From contig JAMXIF010000051.1 in the NCBI GenBank assembly GCA_028583685.1, positions 47,555,769 to 47,619,768 of the forward strand: 64,000 nt of DNA. The letters are read 5' to 3'. The notes below the pieces were generated by a model. That model searched no databases and had not been told where the DNA came from. It saw only the letters and a program-made list of their open reading frames with translations. Origin of the DNA: Petaurus breviceps papuanus. Taxonomy: Eukaryota; Chordata; Mammalia; Diprotodontia; Petauridae. Made by a program: the position numbers and the translations under genes. Positions 49,101 through 61,100 of this stretch are shown here, piece by piece; the stretch's first letter is position 1, and every line of letters starts with the position of its first letter.

Positions 49101-52100
49101 GGACCAAGTGACTGGAGACTCCCTTGGCATGAAAGAAGATGGAGAAGAGGGGGGCCGTGGGAAAGGGGCTTCTCTTGGTCGAGATCAGGAGAAAGGAACA
49201 AGGGTTCAGAGAAGAATAGGATTGACTCATGGGACATAGATTGAGCTGGGAAAAGGAGCCTGAGTAGTCAATTTAGCCTGGACTTGCAGATGGGGGGCAC
49301 ACCAGAAGCAGACCTGGGACTCGAACTCCCAGGTGTCCTCACAGGGCTCTGCACCCCATGTTTCCTGGCACGATCAGCAGAGCTCGTTGAATGCAAATAA
49401 AGTGTTTTCTGATTTGTTCTCCTGCTTCTTTTTTTTTTTAATTTTTGGAAGCTGTCTTTGATGCAGTCAATAGGATTCTAATTTGGAAAGGGGACAAAGT
49501 CGGTTAGTTTGCAAAAGTGTTTCCTGAACAAGTTAAGCTAGACTCCAGGCCAGACAGAGCCTTTCTGGTATTTATTCCAGGGCACAGGTGGCCACTACAC
49601 TTTTATAAAGTGTCCCTAAACTCCTAGTGCGACTTTATGCTTATGCATGAAGACCCTCGGGATGCCCTGTATTATATTTTGTGTCTTCCTACAAACCTGG
49701 AGAGCTGGAAGGGGCCTGAGGGGCTATCTAGGCCTCGCTCCTCTCTGGTCACATGCCTGGGTGTGTTTCAGTTTGCAGAGGGGAAGTGCTCCTTCAGCCC
49801 CTTCCCAATCCCTTTTCTGTCCTTTGGGAATGATAGATTCAGGCCTGAGAAGTTGATTGTGAGCCTCCTTTTGTCTTCTCCCCAGGGATCTGAACCATAA
49901 CGAGATTTCAGGCACAATAGAAGACACCAGTGGTGCATTTACGGGACTAGACAGCCTGAACAAGCTGTGAGTATCTCAGCGTTTGAAGTCCTGTTGACCC
50001 CCTCATCTGTGGAGAAGTTCCCTCTGCTCCCCTGGAATCTGCCTTTGTTCCGGGCTCAGCCAGAGAATGGCAGGCCTCGACATAGATCTTCTTTTGTGGG
50101 GGAGAATGGAGAAGCCTGCATCTGCTGGCTTCCCCAGCAGCCTTCAATGGGAGCCCGTGTGTTTATTACACCAGGACCAAGCGGCCGTGTAAGGATAGGA
50201 CCATTATTATTCTCTTACACCTGAATTCATCAAGAGGGTCTCAAGTCCTTTAGACCATAAATGGCTGTTTTTAGTCCTGAGAAAATCATCCAGATTTCTG
50301 CAGAGGATTTTTTTGGCTCCAGCCTCAGTTTTTAGGAACTTTTGCACATATGTGTGTGGGAGCTGGGGGTGGGGTAGGGGCAGTAAATCTTGGTTCATTG
50401 TCTAGAGGCTAATTGGGGGCTGGGTAGAGAAGCTTGCTTCCCCTGACTGTATACCGTTTATTAGTGATGATGATTATTATATGTATGCATTATTATCTGC
50501 CCTGACAACAGAGCTTGACCAAGGGAAATAAGGAGTGGGAGATGACTTGTATTTGCACCTTATCACCAGTTCTGGCACAGACGTTTGGAAGGCTAAATCA
50601 CAAAGCATTGTGCCACTTTGTGTGGTGCAGCCACGTGAATTTAGTCATGATGCTCTTTCAACAAGTTAGAAGTCATGAAGGAGAGAGCCAAAGAGGCAAC
50701 TTTAGTTTTGCTGTATAAAGAAAGGTTTCCTAAGAATCGGTTACTCAAACTGGCCATGGGGAGCCTTTGGTGGTGGTATACTCTTCTCCCCTTGTTGAGT
50801 CACTTTTAGTCATGTCTGACTTATGACCCCTTTTGGGTTTTCTTGGCAGAGATACTGGAGTGGCTTGCTATTTACTTCTCCAACTCATTTCACAGATGAA
50901 GAAACTGAGGCAAACAGGGTTAAATGACTTGCCCAGGATCACACAGCGTCTGAGGCTGGATTTGACCTCTATCCACTGTGTCACCTGACTGGCCCAGGGG
51001 TCTTCAATCCTTCTAAGGCTGGGTGACTTTGTTGGCCTGGTGGCCTCAGGCTTCTGTGGTTCTTTGAATTAATTTTCCCTTTGTTAAGCAGACCAGTGTC
51101 ATTCATTTGTTGAATTTAAATGAACTCCTTGTTTCCTGAGGGTTAATTGCCCCACATTTGAATTGCTTTCAGTGGCAGCTCACCTAGATCCCTGCAGCAT
51201 GAGATCATTTGGACTGTTTGTTCATAACACAAATATGTAATGCGCTAAGGTTTGTTTTCCTTCCAAGGATCTTGGGAGGAAGGCCGAGGTTGTGCAAGAT
51301 TTATCCCCATTTTGCAGATGAAGAAAGTGCTTGGAAGTGAAGCGGTTTGCCCATGATCGCACCGCTAGTACTACTGCGGACCCAGGTGTTCTGGCACCAA
51401 AGCCAGCATGCTTTCTACTCTGCCCTTCAATATCCATTAATGCAGATAACTACATTTCCATTCTTCTCTTCATTTCTTCTCTATAGACCTGCTAGGTCCC
51501 CTTCATTTTTCTTTTAATGGTCTCGACTGGTTTTGTGTCTGCACCTGTTGAGATACCTTCTAGTCTTGACCAGGAGCACATGAAAAACATTCTGGAAAAG
51601 TTAGGAACATCATGGAGGCCTGTCTTTCAGGTAGAATCAGTTTGAGCTCTGGGTAGAAAGTACTCTGAACAGATGCTGTTCAGCCCGGCCCTGTACTGTT
51701 TGTCCCCACAAGCTCATCTCTGAAGGTTAAAGAAGGTAGGTGCTTGAGGCCCAAGCTTGTCTATCCAGGACCACCCCAGGTCTTCAGGGTGCCAGTTTCC
51801 CAAAGGTCTATCCTGGGAATGCAGTAAAGGGGAGTGTCTGAACAGATACATTCCTGCCTAGGAACCTAGAACTGAAGGCTCTTTGGTATTTGTGATATAC
51901 TGTGGATCAGGTTCTCCTTAGTAAAATGGAGTCTTCCTTGGTAGTTGGAGGACATTACATCTTTTTATTTCTAGAGTTTTCTGCTCTGTCTTTGGCGCTG
52001 GGTTCAGTGAAGTGTGTCTGCTTAAGACCTCAGGGGTCCAAGCACACTCCATCTACCCTTCACTGATGTAGTCTTAGAGATGCTAGGAGTGTGTTGGGTA

Positions 52101-55100
52101 CCTGTATGGCCAACTCTCTTTGCATACAAAGGATACACAAGATCACTTGATGAGTGATCTTTCATCATGGAGTTTTCATGGGTCAGCCCTGAGGATCATG
52201 AAAATGGTTCTCTTGTCGCCACCATTGGGATAGTCAACCTAGAACTGGTGGCATTGTGAAGAGAGTGCTGGACTTTGTTTTGTTAGGAAGACCTACCTGG
52301 ATCTAAAGCCAGCCACAGATACTGACTTAGCCCCGTCATCATTTCCAAGTGACAGCTGCTCCGAGGTATCATTTCTGAATTTGTAGAAATGGGGGCCATA
52401 CCTGTGGGTTTGACTGAGGTGATACATGGTGCCTCTGGGTAGTACCGTAGTGCACAGAACACCGGGCCAGGAGTCAAGGAGGCTCATTTTCTTGAGTTCA
52501 AATCCAGCCTCAGATACTTACTAGCTGTGTGACCCTGTGTGGTTTTTTTTAACCCTGTTTGCCTCAGTTTCCTCATTTGTCAAATGGCTGGAGAAGGAAA
52601 TGTCAAACCACTCTGGTATCTCTGCCAAGAAAACCCCAAATGGGATCACAGAGAGTCTGACGTGACAGAAAAAATGACTGTCTCCTGACTGATGTTTAAG
52701 ACAGTGCTCGGAATGCCTTAAATTGTCATCATAGGTGTGATCTATGTAATAAGAACAACGCAGTGCACACTTTTAAGGTTTGCAGAGCACTTTGCAAATA
52801 TTATCTCTGTCTCCCTATCTCCTCTCATTATATTCCTCTCTCACCATTTAATTTCACCTTTTAAGTATCATCCCTTCCTATTCAATTGGTCCTGTACCCT
52901 CTATCTGTATGTATACCTGTACATATATGTACACACATTCACATATGTATTCATATGCACATATACCCTCCTATATAGACGTGTGTGTGTGTATATACAC
53001 ACACATATTTCTTTCTATCTTTTTTTTTTGGAGGGCAATTGATGTTAAGTGACTTGTCCAAGGTCATACGGTAAGTGTGTAAAGTGTCTGAGGCTGGATC
53101 TGAACCCAGGTCCTCCTGACTCCAGGGCTGGTGCTCTATTCACTGCACCATCTAGCCTTCCTATATACACATTTCTTATGAGAAAAGTTTCATAAGTTAC
53201 AATTATCGTTTTGCCATGTAGGAATGTAAATAGTTCAACTTTGATAAGTTCCTTATGATTTTTTTTCCCTCCTTACCTTCTCCTCCTTCTCTTGCTTCTT
53301 ATATCTGAATGTCAAATTTTCTATTCAATTCAATTTTTTCATTAAGAATGCTTGGAAGTCCTTTATTCCACTGAATGACCATATTTTTCCCTGAAACATG
53401 ATACTCAGTTTTGCTGGGTAGGTGATTCTTGATTTTAATTCCAGCTCCTTTGACCTCCAGAACATCATATTCCAAGCCCTTCGATCCCTCAGTGCAGAAG
53501 CTGCCAGATCCTGTGTTATCCTGATTGTGTTTCCACAATATTCAAATTGTTTCTTCCTGGCTGCTTTTAATATTTTCTCCGTGATCTGGGAATTCAGGAA
53601 CCTGGCCATAATAATTCCTAGGATTTTTCTTTTTGGGATCTTTTTCAGGAGGTGATCAGTGGATTCTTTCAACCTCTATTTTGCCCTCTGGTTCTAAAAC
53701 ATCAGGGCAATTTTCCTTGAGAATTTCTTGGAGGATTATTTCTAGGTTCTTTGTTTGATCACGGCTTTCAGGTAGTCCAATAATTTTTAAATGATCTCTC
53801 CTGGATCTATTTTCCAGGCTAGTGGTTTTCCCATTGAGATATTTCACATTGCCGCCTATTTTTTTAATTTGTTTGGATCTGTTTAATAGTATCTTGATTT
53901 CTCATAAAGTCACTAGCTTCCATTTGCTCCAATCTAATTTTGAGGGAATGATTCTCTTCAGTGAACTTTTGATATTAATTTTCCATCTGGCAGATTCGGC
54001 TTTTTAAGGCATTCTTCTCCTCATTGCCTTTTTGAGCCTCTTTTGCCATTTGAGTTAGTCTATTTTTTAAGGTGTTATTTTCTTCAGTCAGGTTGCTGAC
54101 TCTCATTTTATAATTTTCTTGCATAATTCTCATTTCTCTTCCCAGTTTTTCCTCCACTTCTCTTATTTGGTTTTCAAAATCTTTCTTAAGGTTCTCTCTG
54201 GCCTATAACCAGCTCGTATTTTTCTTGGAAGCTTTTGGTGCAGGAATTCTGACTTCACTGTCTTCCTCCTGTTCCATGCTTTGATCCTTTTTGTCCCCAA
54301 AATAGGAGTGTAAAGTTGGATTGCTCTTCTTGCTTTGCTTCCGTTGCTTGCTCATGTTGCCACTCAATTACTTGACTTTTGGGTTTTTTGCCACAGTAGG
54401 ACTCTGCTACCAGACGGGAGCTTCGTCCCAATTGCTGGGGTTTTCTCAGCTGCTGAAGGTATTAGTTGGGTGCCCTCTGAGGCCTCCACACGCTCTGGGA
54501 AGCTGGTCACACACCCCAGGACCTCCACCCTAGGCCGCAATCCAGATCCAAGCAGGTTAAAGCAAGAGCGATTACCCCCCCAGACTGGTTGTTTGGTTCC
54601 CCTACAGTCTTCAGGCAAGATGAAGCTGCCACGTGGTGGTGGCTGCACGTCCATCGTGCCTCAGCGGCTTCTCCCTCTAGGGGGTAAAGGCTGGACCACA
54701 CTCCCAAACTACGGATCTCAAAGTCCACACTACACTGACCTCTCACTTTGTCCTTAGCATCTTTGTGTTGATAATTCTGGAAACCGCCACAGCTGCTGGT
54801 GATCTGAAGTCCCTCCAGCTGGCGGCTGGTCATGCCACCCTGAGGCTAAAACCTCGGGCTTGCGAGTGGCTGGAGTCAGCTCCCAGAGCGCTGTGCTGGC
54901 CGCTTCATGCCGGGCTGTCCTCAGCAGGAGGTTACCTTCTCTGTGTCATTTTGTGGGTTCTGTAGCTCCAAAGTTTGTTCATAGTCACCTTTTACATGAA
55001 TTGGAGGAGGTGGAAGCTGGAGCCCCGCGGAAGTCTTGTTTCTACTCCACCATCTTGACTCTGCTCTCTGCAAATATTATCTTATCCGATCCTGACAACA

Positions 55101-58100
55101 GCCCTGGAATGGGGATACTCCCCATTTGACAGATGAATGCACTGAGGTGGATGTCCCTGGGGCCACACAGTCAGTGTCTGAGGCTGGCTCAGACCTTCCT
55201 GGATCCAGGTCCAGGGCTCTGTCCTTCCGTCACCTGGCTTGTATTGACATCCTCATTGCTCCTGTATTTCTATAGCCCCACGTTCTTTTAAATTCATTTT
55301 ATACTCCTGCTGCCTCCCTACTATATCCCCTCACATCCCCAGCTTCCTCCCCCGTGAAAACCACCATCACCAAACAATATCCCAGATGGCCCTGGTGTCA
55401 GTCATGGTGCTGAATGCAGAAAGGCTTGGGAGCACTTTAGGAGAGAAAATGGGGCCACTTCTGTGGAGAACTTTCAGATGAATGAAGCAAGAGCACTGGG
55501 CACAGGATGACAGTCGGGACTTTTGAGAACCTTGAGCATCAGGTGAGGCTAAAAGGGGAGGGCAGAGTGCACTTCATCCAAGTCTTGGGGTTCTTCCCAG
55601 TTTACAACAGGCTCTGCCACATTTCAAATATTCCCAGAAAGAAAACAGCACAGAATGTCTGAGTAAAGACATCAAAGGGGAAAAAAATCTCACCCCCATC
55701 TTTGTAGCTGTTTAACACAGTCATTTTAGAGAATTCTTTTAACTGGACCATCCTCGCAAGAGGAAGGACCTCATGCAATGGGAGGGCTTTGATTCCTCCT
55801 GACTGTGGTGCCCACAGGCCCTGCCAGGTCTGGCCAGTATAGTAACGTTTGTGTGTCCCACTGACAGACTATTTGAACACCTGTTCAGGGGCTATATCAT
55901 GCCACAGAAACACAGTATGTGAGGAGGAAAAGGAGAATGGTCTGGACACCAAAATAACTGCTCACAGGCTCTCCTTACAGTGAAGAGCAATCAGTCATGT
56001 CCACTGATGGCCAATGACAAGTGCTTGCCCTGGGTTCCATCTTACACTGTCACGTGCCACCATGGGGAGGAATATTGAATTACAAGTTGTGGGTATGAGG
56101 AGTATGGGGAGAGAAGGAAGAGGGTAGAAAAAAAAAAAACCACTGTCAGGCTGGAATTGAATAAATTCTGATGTTTTTCAACTTCATCTCAATAGAAGTG
56201 TCTGAATTTAGAGGCTTTCCCTTCAGAGGAAAGGATGAAATTATGTCCCCTGGTCAGTGCCCCCTGGGAAGTCACTGCCCAAGGGAAGAGAACAGGTCAT
56301 TCTGCTCTGGTGTACGCTTGGTGGCAGACTAGCTTCCCAGAAGGGAGCCTGAGGGCCCGCCATTTTATCGACCTGATAATTGACAAAGGTTGGTTTCGCT
56401 AAAGCTAAGGCTTTGGGGACCTGGTGATTGGGATTTTGAGTTTGCATTTTGGGTAGTATTGCGAGTAGTGATAGCTGGGAATCCAAGCTGCTTTTAGTAC
56501 ATACACTCTAAGTGACATTACAGCAGGCCACAAGTCCTGATGACTTCCTCAGATATCCACTTCCTTAGTTGTGAAGTCAAGCTAACACTCCTCCCCGAGA
56601 TGTCTTGGGGTAATTTGGGAATCCTTGGGAGACTCTCAGATCCAGCCAAAGCCTTGGTTTTCCATCACCAATGGAAGAGAGAAGAGTGTAGACAACCAAG
56701 ATCCACATAATCTAGATAAACCACAACATGGCCTAGGGGCTCATTTCTTTCACTGGAGTTGTAAGCACCCTGGAGAACCCACTTCTCCTTATTTATATTC
56801 TGCCCATTTTTTTTTTCTCCCCTGTATACTTTCTGGTGGAAAGGTTAATGCATAGCACCACATAGTTGGGGAGAAAGCAGGACTCTGATTGATCTGCCAA
56901 CTGGATAATTTAGAGGGGGAGATGGGGCCCTGAACCTGTAATTACATCAGCCTAGAGAACTCCTGGTGAGTAAACCCCCTACCAATGGAAGGGCTGCCTG
57001 GGGTTTCAGGGACTTGCTTAGGTTTACTCAACTTTTATGTGTCTGACACAGGCCTTGAACAGAATAACTATTCCTTGAGTAATTGGGAATGAGATTGTTG
57101 TCCCCACTAGAAAGAAAAGCTTTTACTCCATATGAAATAGGCCACTGGAAGGAACATTTAAGTGAATGAAGTAAAACCCAGCTTAATCCTGGTGTGAGAT
57201 TAGGTGACCTGTATTTACTGTCTTGTGGGAGCTCATTTTTAAGCATTTAGGGGGAGGATAAGTGAGGACAGTTGTGGTGTAGGGAAACAGCCCCAATCCT
57301 AAATCAGAAGTCAGCTGGGTTCAAATTCTGGTTCCTCCATGTCATATGATAGTAAGCAAACCATTTCATCTCTGAGCCTCAGTCTTTCCATCTGTAAAAT
57401 GGTCCAAATGCTTGGACTTCAGATGTCACGGGAGGTATTTTTCTAAAGCTGTAAGACACTGTATACATATATGTGTACTACTGCTATTTTTCTACAAAAT
57501 TGTTGGGAAACAAAGCAGGTTTTCTCCTCTTCCTTGGCCTCCTGCAAGAAGATTCCTCAACCTTGCCTGAAAGTTAAGACTTGGATGGTGTTTTTTAGGC
57601 ACCTTCTCAGTGGAGAATCCAAGAACAGTCCTCTTTATAATAATTTCTCCTCTCCTCCTTCCTCCCACCCCTATTTCTCAAGAAAGCCAGATGAGTTAGG
57701 AGTACCCATGGGGCTATGTTGGTTCTGTATGCTTTTGTAGCCCCGTACCTTGAGCTAGCTTAGTCCTGTTGAGTTTGGGGGAGGAACTGTATCATTCTGA
57801 GAGTTATACAGGGCTCATAGCTTGAAACTCTACAAAGACTCTTGGGGCACCCCAAATATGCTGTGGCTGGTGGGTCCTTCTGTTCCTCCATTTGTGATTA
57901 GACTGAATTTCACAAAAAGGCAGACCTTCAGAGTTGGAAGGGGCCTTTTGGGGTCTTCCTAGTCAGAGTCCTTCCTGAAAAAGGAAACCTTCAGCATATG
58001 TACAAGTTTGCCCTTCAGTAACCCCTCTCTCCACTGCCTCTTGGTGACTTCACATGACTCCTGCTTCTGCCCTAAGAGGGAACTCTGAGGGACCTCTGCA

Positions 58101-61100
58101 GCTCTGTAGCCAAAGTAGCCATGCCCCCACCTGCCTCGAGCCAGATCCCTTTACCTTCTCCAGGCTGCTGCTTGTTCCTGCTCTTCCCTTGAGTGAGCAC
58201 CAAGGCTTTCTTCTCTCCCTGAGGATATCCATTACCAGCCATATTTGTGTAACCAGCTAGAAGGCTGTGGTTTCCTCTCCCCACTGTCAGAGAAGGGGCT
58301 AGAGCTGAGCTGGAATGGTCACGTGGAGTTTCTATCTCCTCTGTCCTCGGCGCTGTCCACGAGGGGTCCTTGGAGATGACCATTCACAGGGCAGGATGAG
58401 GCTGTGATTTTTATCAGGTCATGGCTAGTAAACTCTAAGAAAGAGAAAAGACTTGCATTTCACGATGGGGGTGGGGGAGTTCTGTGTGGCTCAGTGCAAG
58501 TTGTGCTCCTGTTCCAGGATCAGATCTCGCCTCTCTAAATAGGGTTTGTCTTTTTCTCATTTCCCGTTCCACCCACACACCCCCAGTTTGGTTATTTTTT
58601 GGAGAGTAGTTTTCCTTTTGTTAATCTGGGTACTGTCTGTTTGAAAACTGCAGGACTTTGTTTGGAAACAAGATCAAATCCGTGGCCAAGAGAGCGTTCT
58701 CAGGACTAGAGGGCCTGGAGCACCTGTGAGTACCCGCTGTGCCTTGCTGGGTGGAGGGGCCTGCCAAGCAGGGCCGCCCGAGAAGTCTGCTAGCAATTTA
58801 ATAGTGTCTTTGTAAACTGAGAAGCCAGGCTGTTGGGAGAGGCCAGCTGCTTCCTTCTCGTTACGCGTCAGCTTCAACTTTGCCCTTTATTTGGTGGGTG
58901 CCAGGAAGGGAGCTTGAGAACATATGGCAAATTAGGGTGTTCTCAATTAATGGGATTGGTATAAGAATACATAATCTTCTCTCCTACCCACCTCCCTTCC
59001 TAGCCTCAGGATCACATGGGACTCCTCCCAGGCCCAAACTTCATTACTAGCTCTCTCTAATGTCCAGTACTGGAATGGACAGCTTTATAGGAAAAAGAAA
59101 CCTAAATGTTCTCTTGGGCCAGTTGTCTTTGACAGCCCCCAGGAAATTGGAGCAGAGCAGAGATGTTAATTCTTGTCCCTACTTAAGATGCTTATAGGAG
59201 TGGCTTTCTGACCACCTATTTGCTTTTTGTAAACCAAGTCTAGTTTAGGAGTTGTTCTGAGAACTCTTAGTTAATGATTCATTGGGGCCTTTCTTTCCCA
59301 ATAGAATGTAAGCCCCTTGAAGGCAGGGGCTGGTTTTCATTTTTGTCTCTGCACATTCAGGGTTTGGTACCACACATAACTTTGGAAATGTTGAGTGAGC
59401 TAGTTCCAGAAATGAACCGTGGGTGACTCCTGTGAGAGTTTTAGTAAGCACCTCCATTGGGTCGTGCCTCCCTTACCCCCATTTAAGATGATGTTGGTCT
59501 GTGCAAAGAAAATTCTGGAAACAGCTGATCTTTCTTTGGGCCAGTACAGCATCTGCTTTTTTCTTGTCCTTTCCAGGAACCTTGGAGAAAATGCAATAAG
59601 GTCCATCCAGTTTGATGCTTTTGCTAAGATGAAGAATCTTAAAGAGCTGTAAGTGGAATGGTGTGTGTGTGTTGGGGGGGTGTGGGGGGTACCTTTGTGG
59701 ACTTTGGGCAGAAGGGCAAAGACAGATACAAAGGGACAGATAGTAATCAGAAAAGTTAAAATAACTATTTCAGTGTCATTGATTTCCTCTGAATTCCTGT
59801 GCATTTGATTTTTATGCCTGTAAAAACATCCCAAGAAGGGGTCCCTAGGTTTTACCAGCCAGCCAAAGGGATCCATCTCTCTCACACATTAATAAACTGT
59901 TTTTAGACGTCTATGTTTATGCCAGTCAAGTAGTTGATTTAAATTCCCATTTGGAATCATCCAGTAAATGAAATCGGTCTCGTATTTATCTTTCCTCATG
60001 GATTGGATAAGCTTGCTGCCATACCCACTGAAGACCCCAAGAGCCTGATTTTGTTGTTCTCTTTCTTTCCAAGGATGAGTCACTGAAGCAGGGCCCAAGT
60101 TGGGGCTGTCGCACCATCTGTGGGCAGAGCCAGCTTCTTTTGCACTTGCCCTTATCTCTTACTTCTCTTTAGGACTTCTTTTTGGACACTTTGAAAGATC
60201 CTTGATTTCACCAGTGTATCATCAGTGGGAGTCACAGATGTTTAGAACAGACTCAGCCAGTGGCCAGTCTTTGAGTGAATTAACCTTGTATCTAGGATCC
60301 TTCAAATTTCATGATCAGTGACAGCAAAACCAGTTTTACTTAGTGATGAATGGAGTAAACCTGGTCCTTGCTGATATAGTCTGAGTAGAGAATTAATTAG
60401 CCTTTTGCTTAATAGATCTTTTAAATGCATAGAGCCATGGATTCCTTCACCTGTGATTGGAACTTGGAGGCTATGCTGGTGAGGGAAAATTGATCCCCTA
60501 GCTAGTGAGCCTGATTCCTAAGAGTCTGTCTTCTTTCCTTCCTTCCATGAGCAGAGGGAGCAACATTGGGATTTGGAGTGAGAGGACTCAAGGACTGTTG
60601 AAGCCCCTGGGGCCTCAGTTCTCATATTTGTAAAATGGGATGGCACCTGAGCCCCTTCTCCTCTAGTTCTGTGATCCTGTTTTTGTGGTTTGAAGGTGCC
60701 TTTTCTCTTTCATACTCTTCCCAATTTGGTCTCTCCAGCAGTGGGGGCCGACAGTCATGTTTTGACCTGATTCTGGACCCTAGTCCTAGGGCTCTTGTCT
60801 GAGATTCCAATCAGAGCCTGCATTTCCCCAGCTTAGTGCTGACTGGCCTGAAACCACCCTTCTGGTGGGGATTTAGCTACAGATTCTCCTTGCTCATTCC
60901 CCCTCCCCTCCCCGCTTCTTAGTTGCAGGCAGGTTGTATTGCCCGCTTAGTCATCCTCTGGGTAAATTTCCACAAGCGATGATTGGAAACACACTTCAAG
61001 TTGGAATCAGGAAAATGTATGATTCTAGCCAATGCAGTATTGGAATAGCTGGAGGGTAGACATTTCAAGGCAGTGCTTCTTAGCTGGGAGAGTGGTTGGC

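Larger units (their letters stand above)
47147..49885 (+). other. LRIG1: LRIG1 intron 8
   Basis: The 2739-bp intron runs from gtaagt to cttctccccag. A SINE occupies its first 170 bp. The stretch 48240-48740 is relatively GC-rich with G-runs and few repeats. No gene is seen. Confidence 0.88.
52807..55068 (-). mobile_element. LINE-1: complete 5' end, 5'UTR and ORF1, no ORF2 or poly(A)
   Basis: Read on the minus strand it starts at 55068 with 'gagagcagagtcaagatggt', has a 713-bp 5'UTR, an ORF1 region (54355-53299) and about 490 bp of post-ORF1 sequence interrupted by a SINE. It then stops at 52807 with neither ORF2 nor a poly(A)/poly(T) tract. Perfect 14-bp copies of tgcaaatattatct (52793-52806 and 55069-55082) bound it, so it integrated as this 3'-truncated form. 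The composition resembles marsupial L1 as I recall it. Confidence 0.88.
49967..58653 (+). other. LRIG1: LRIG1 intron 9 (8.7 kb)
   Basis: The intron runs from gtgagt to aaactgcag. It contains a nest of transposable elements at 52225-55240, including an antisense L1 5' half, plus scattered SINE fragments. The stretch 55240-56900 shows nothing I can name. Confidence 0.87.

Noticed and set aside
48000-49300. Possible CpG-island promoter in intron 8
   Set aside because: It is G-rich rather than CpG-rich and lacks a convincing promoter arrangement; kept only as a weak regulatory candidate.
54335-54965. Open frames on the + strand over the L1 5'UTR (up to 140 aa)
   Set aside because: They are antisense to the L1 leader, with no domain; they reflect its higher GC content.
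55240-56900. Possible LTR or other element in a stretch without recognised repeats
   Set aside because: I saw no terminal repeats, primer-binding site, polypurine tract or coding motif, so nothing can be supported.
59400-59885. 161-aa minus-strand open frame
   Set aside because: It is the antisense shadow of exon 11 and its flanks; the + strand is the real coding strand with splice sites.
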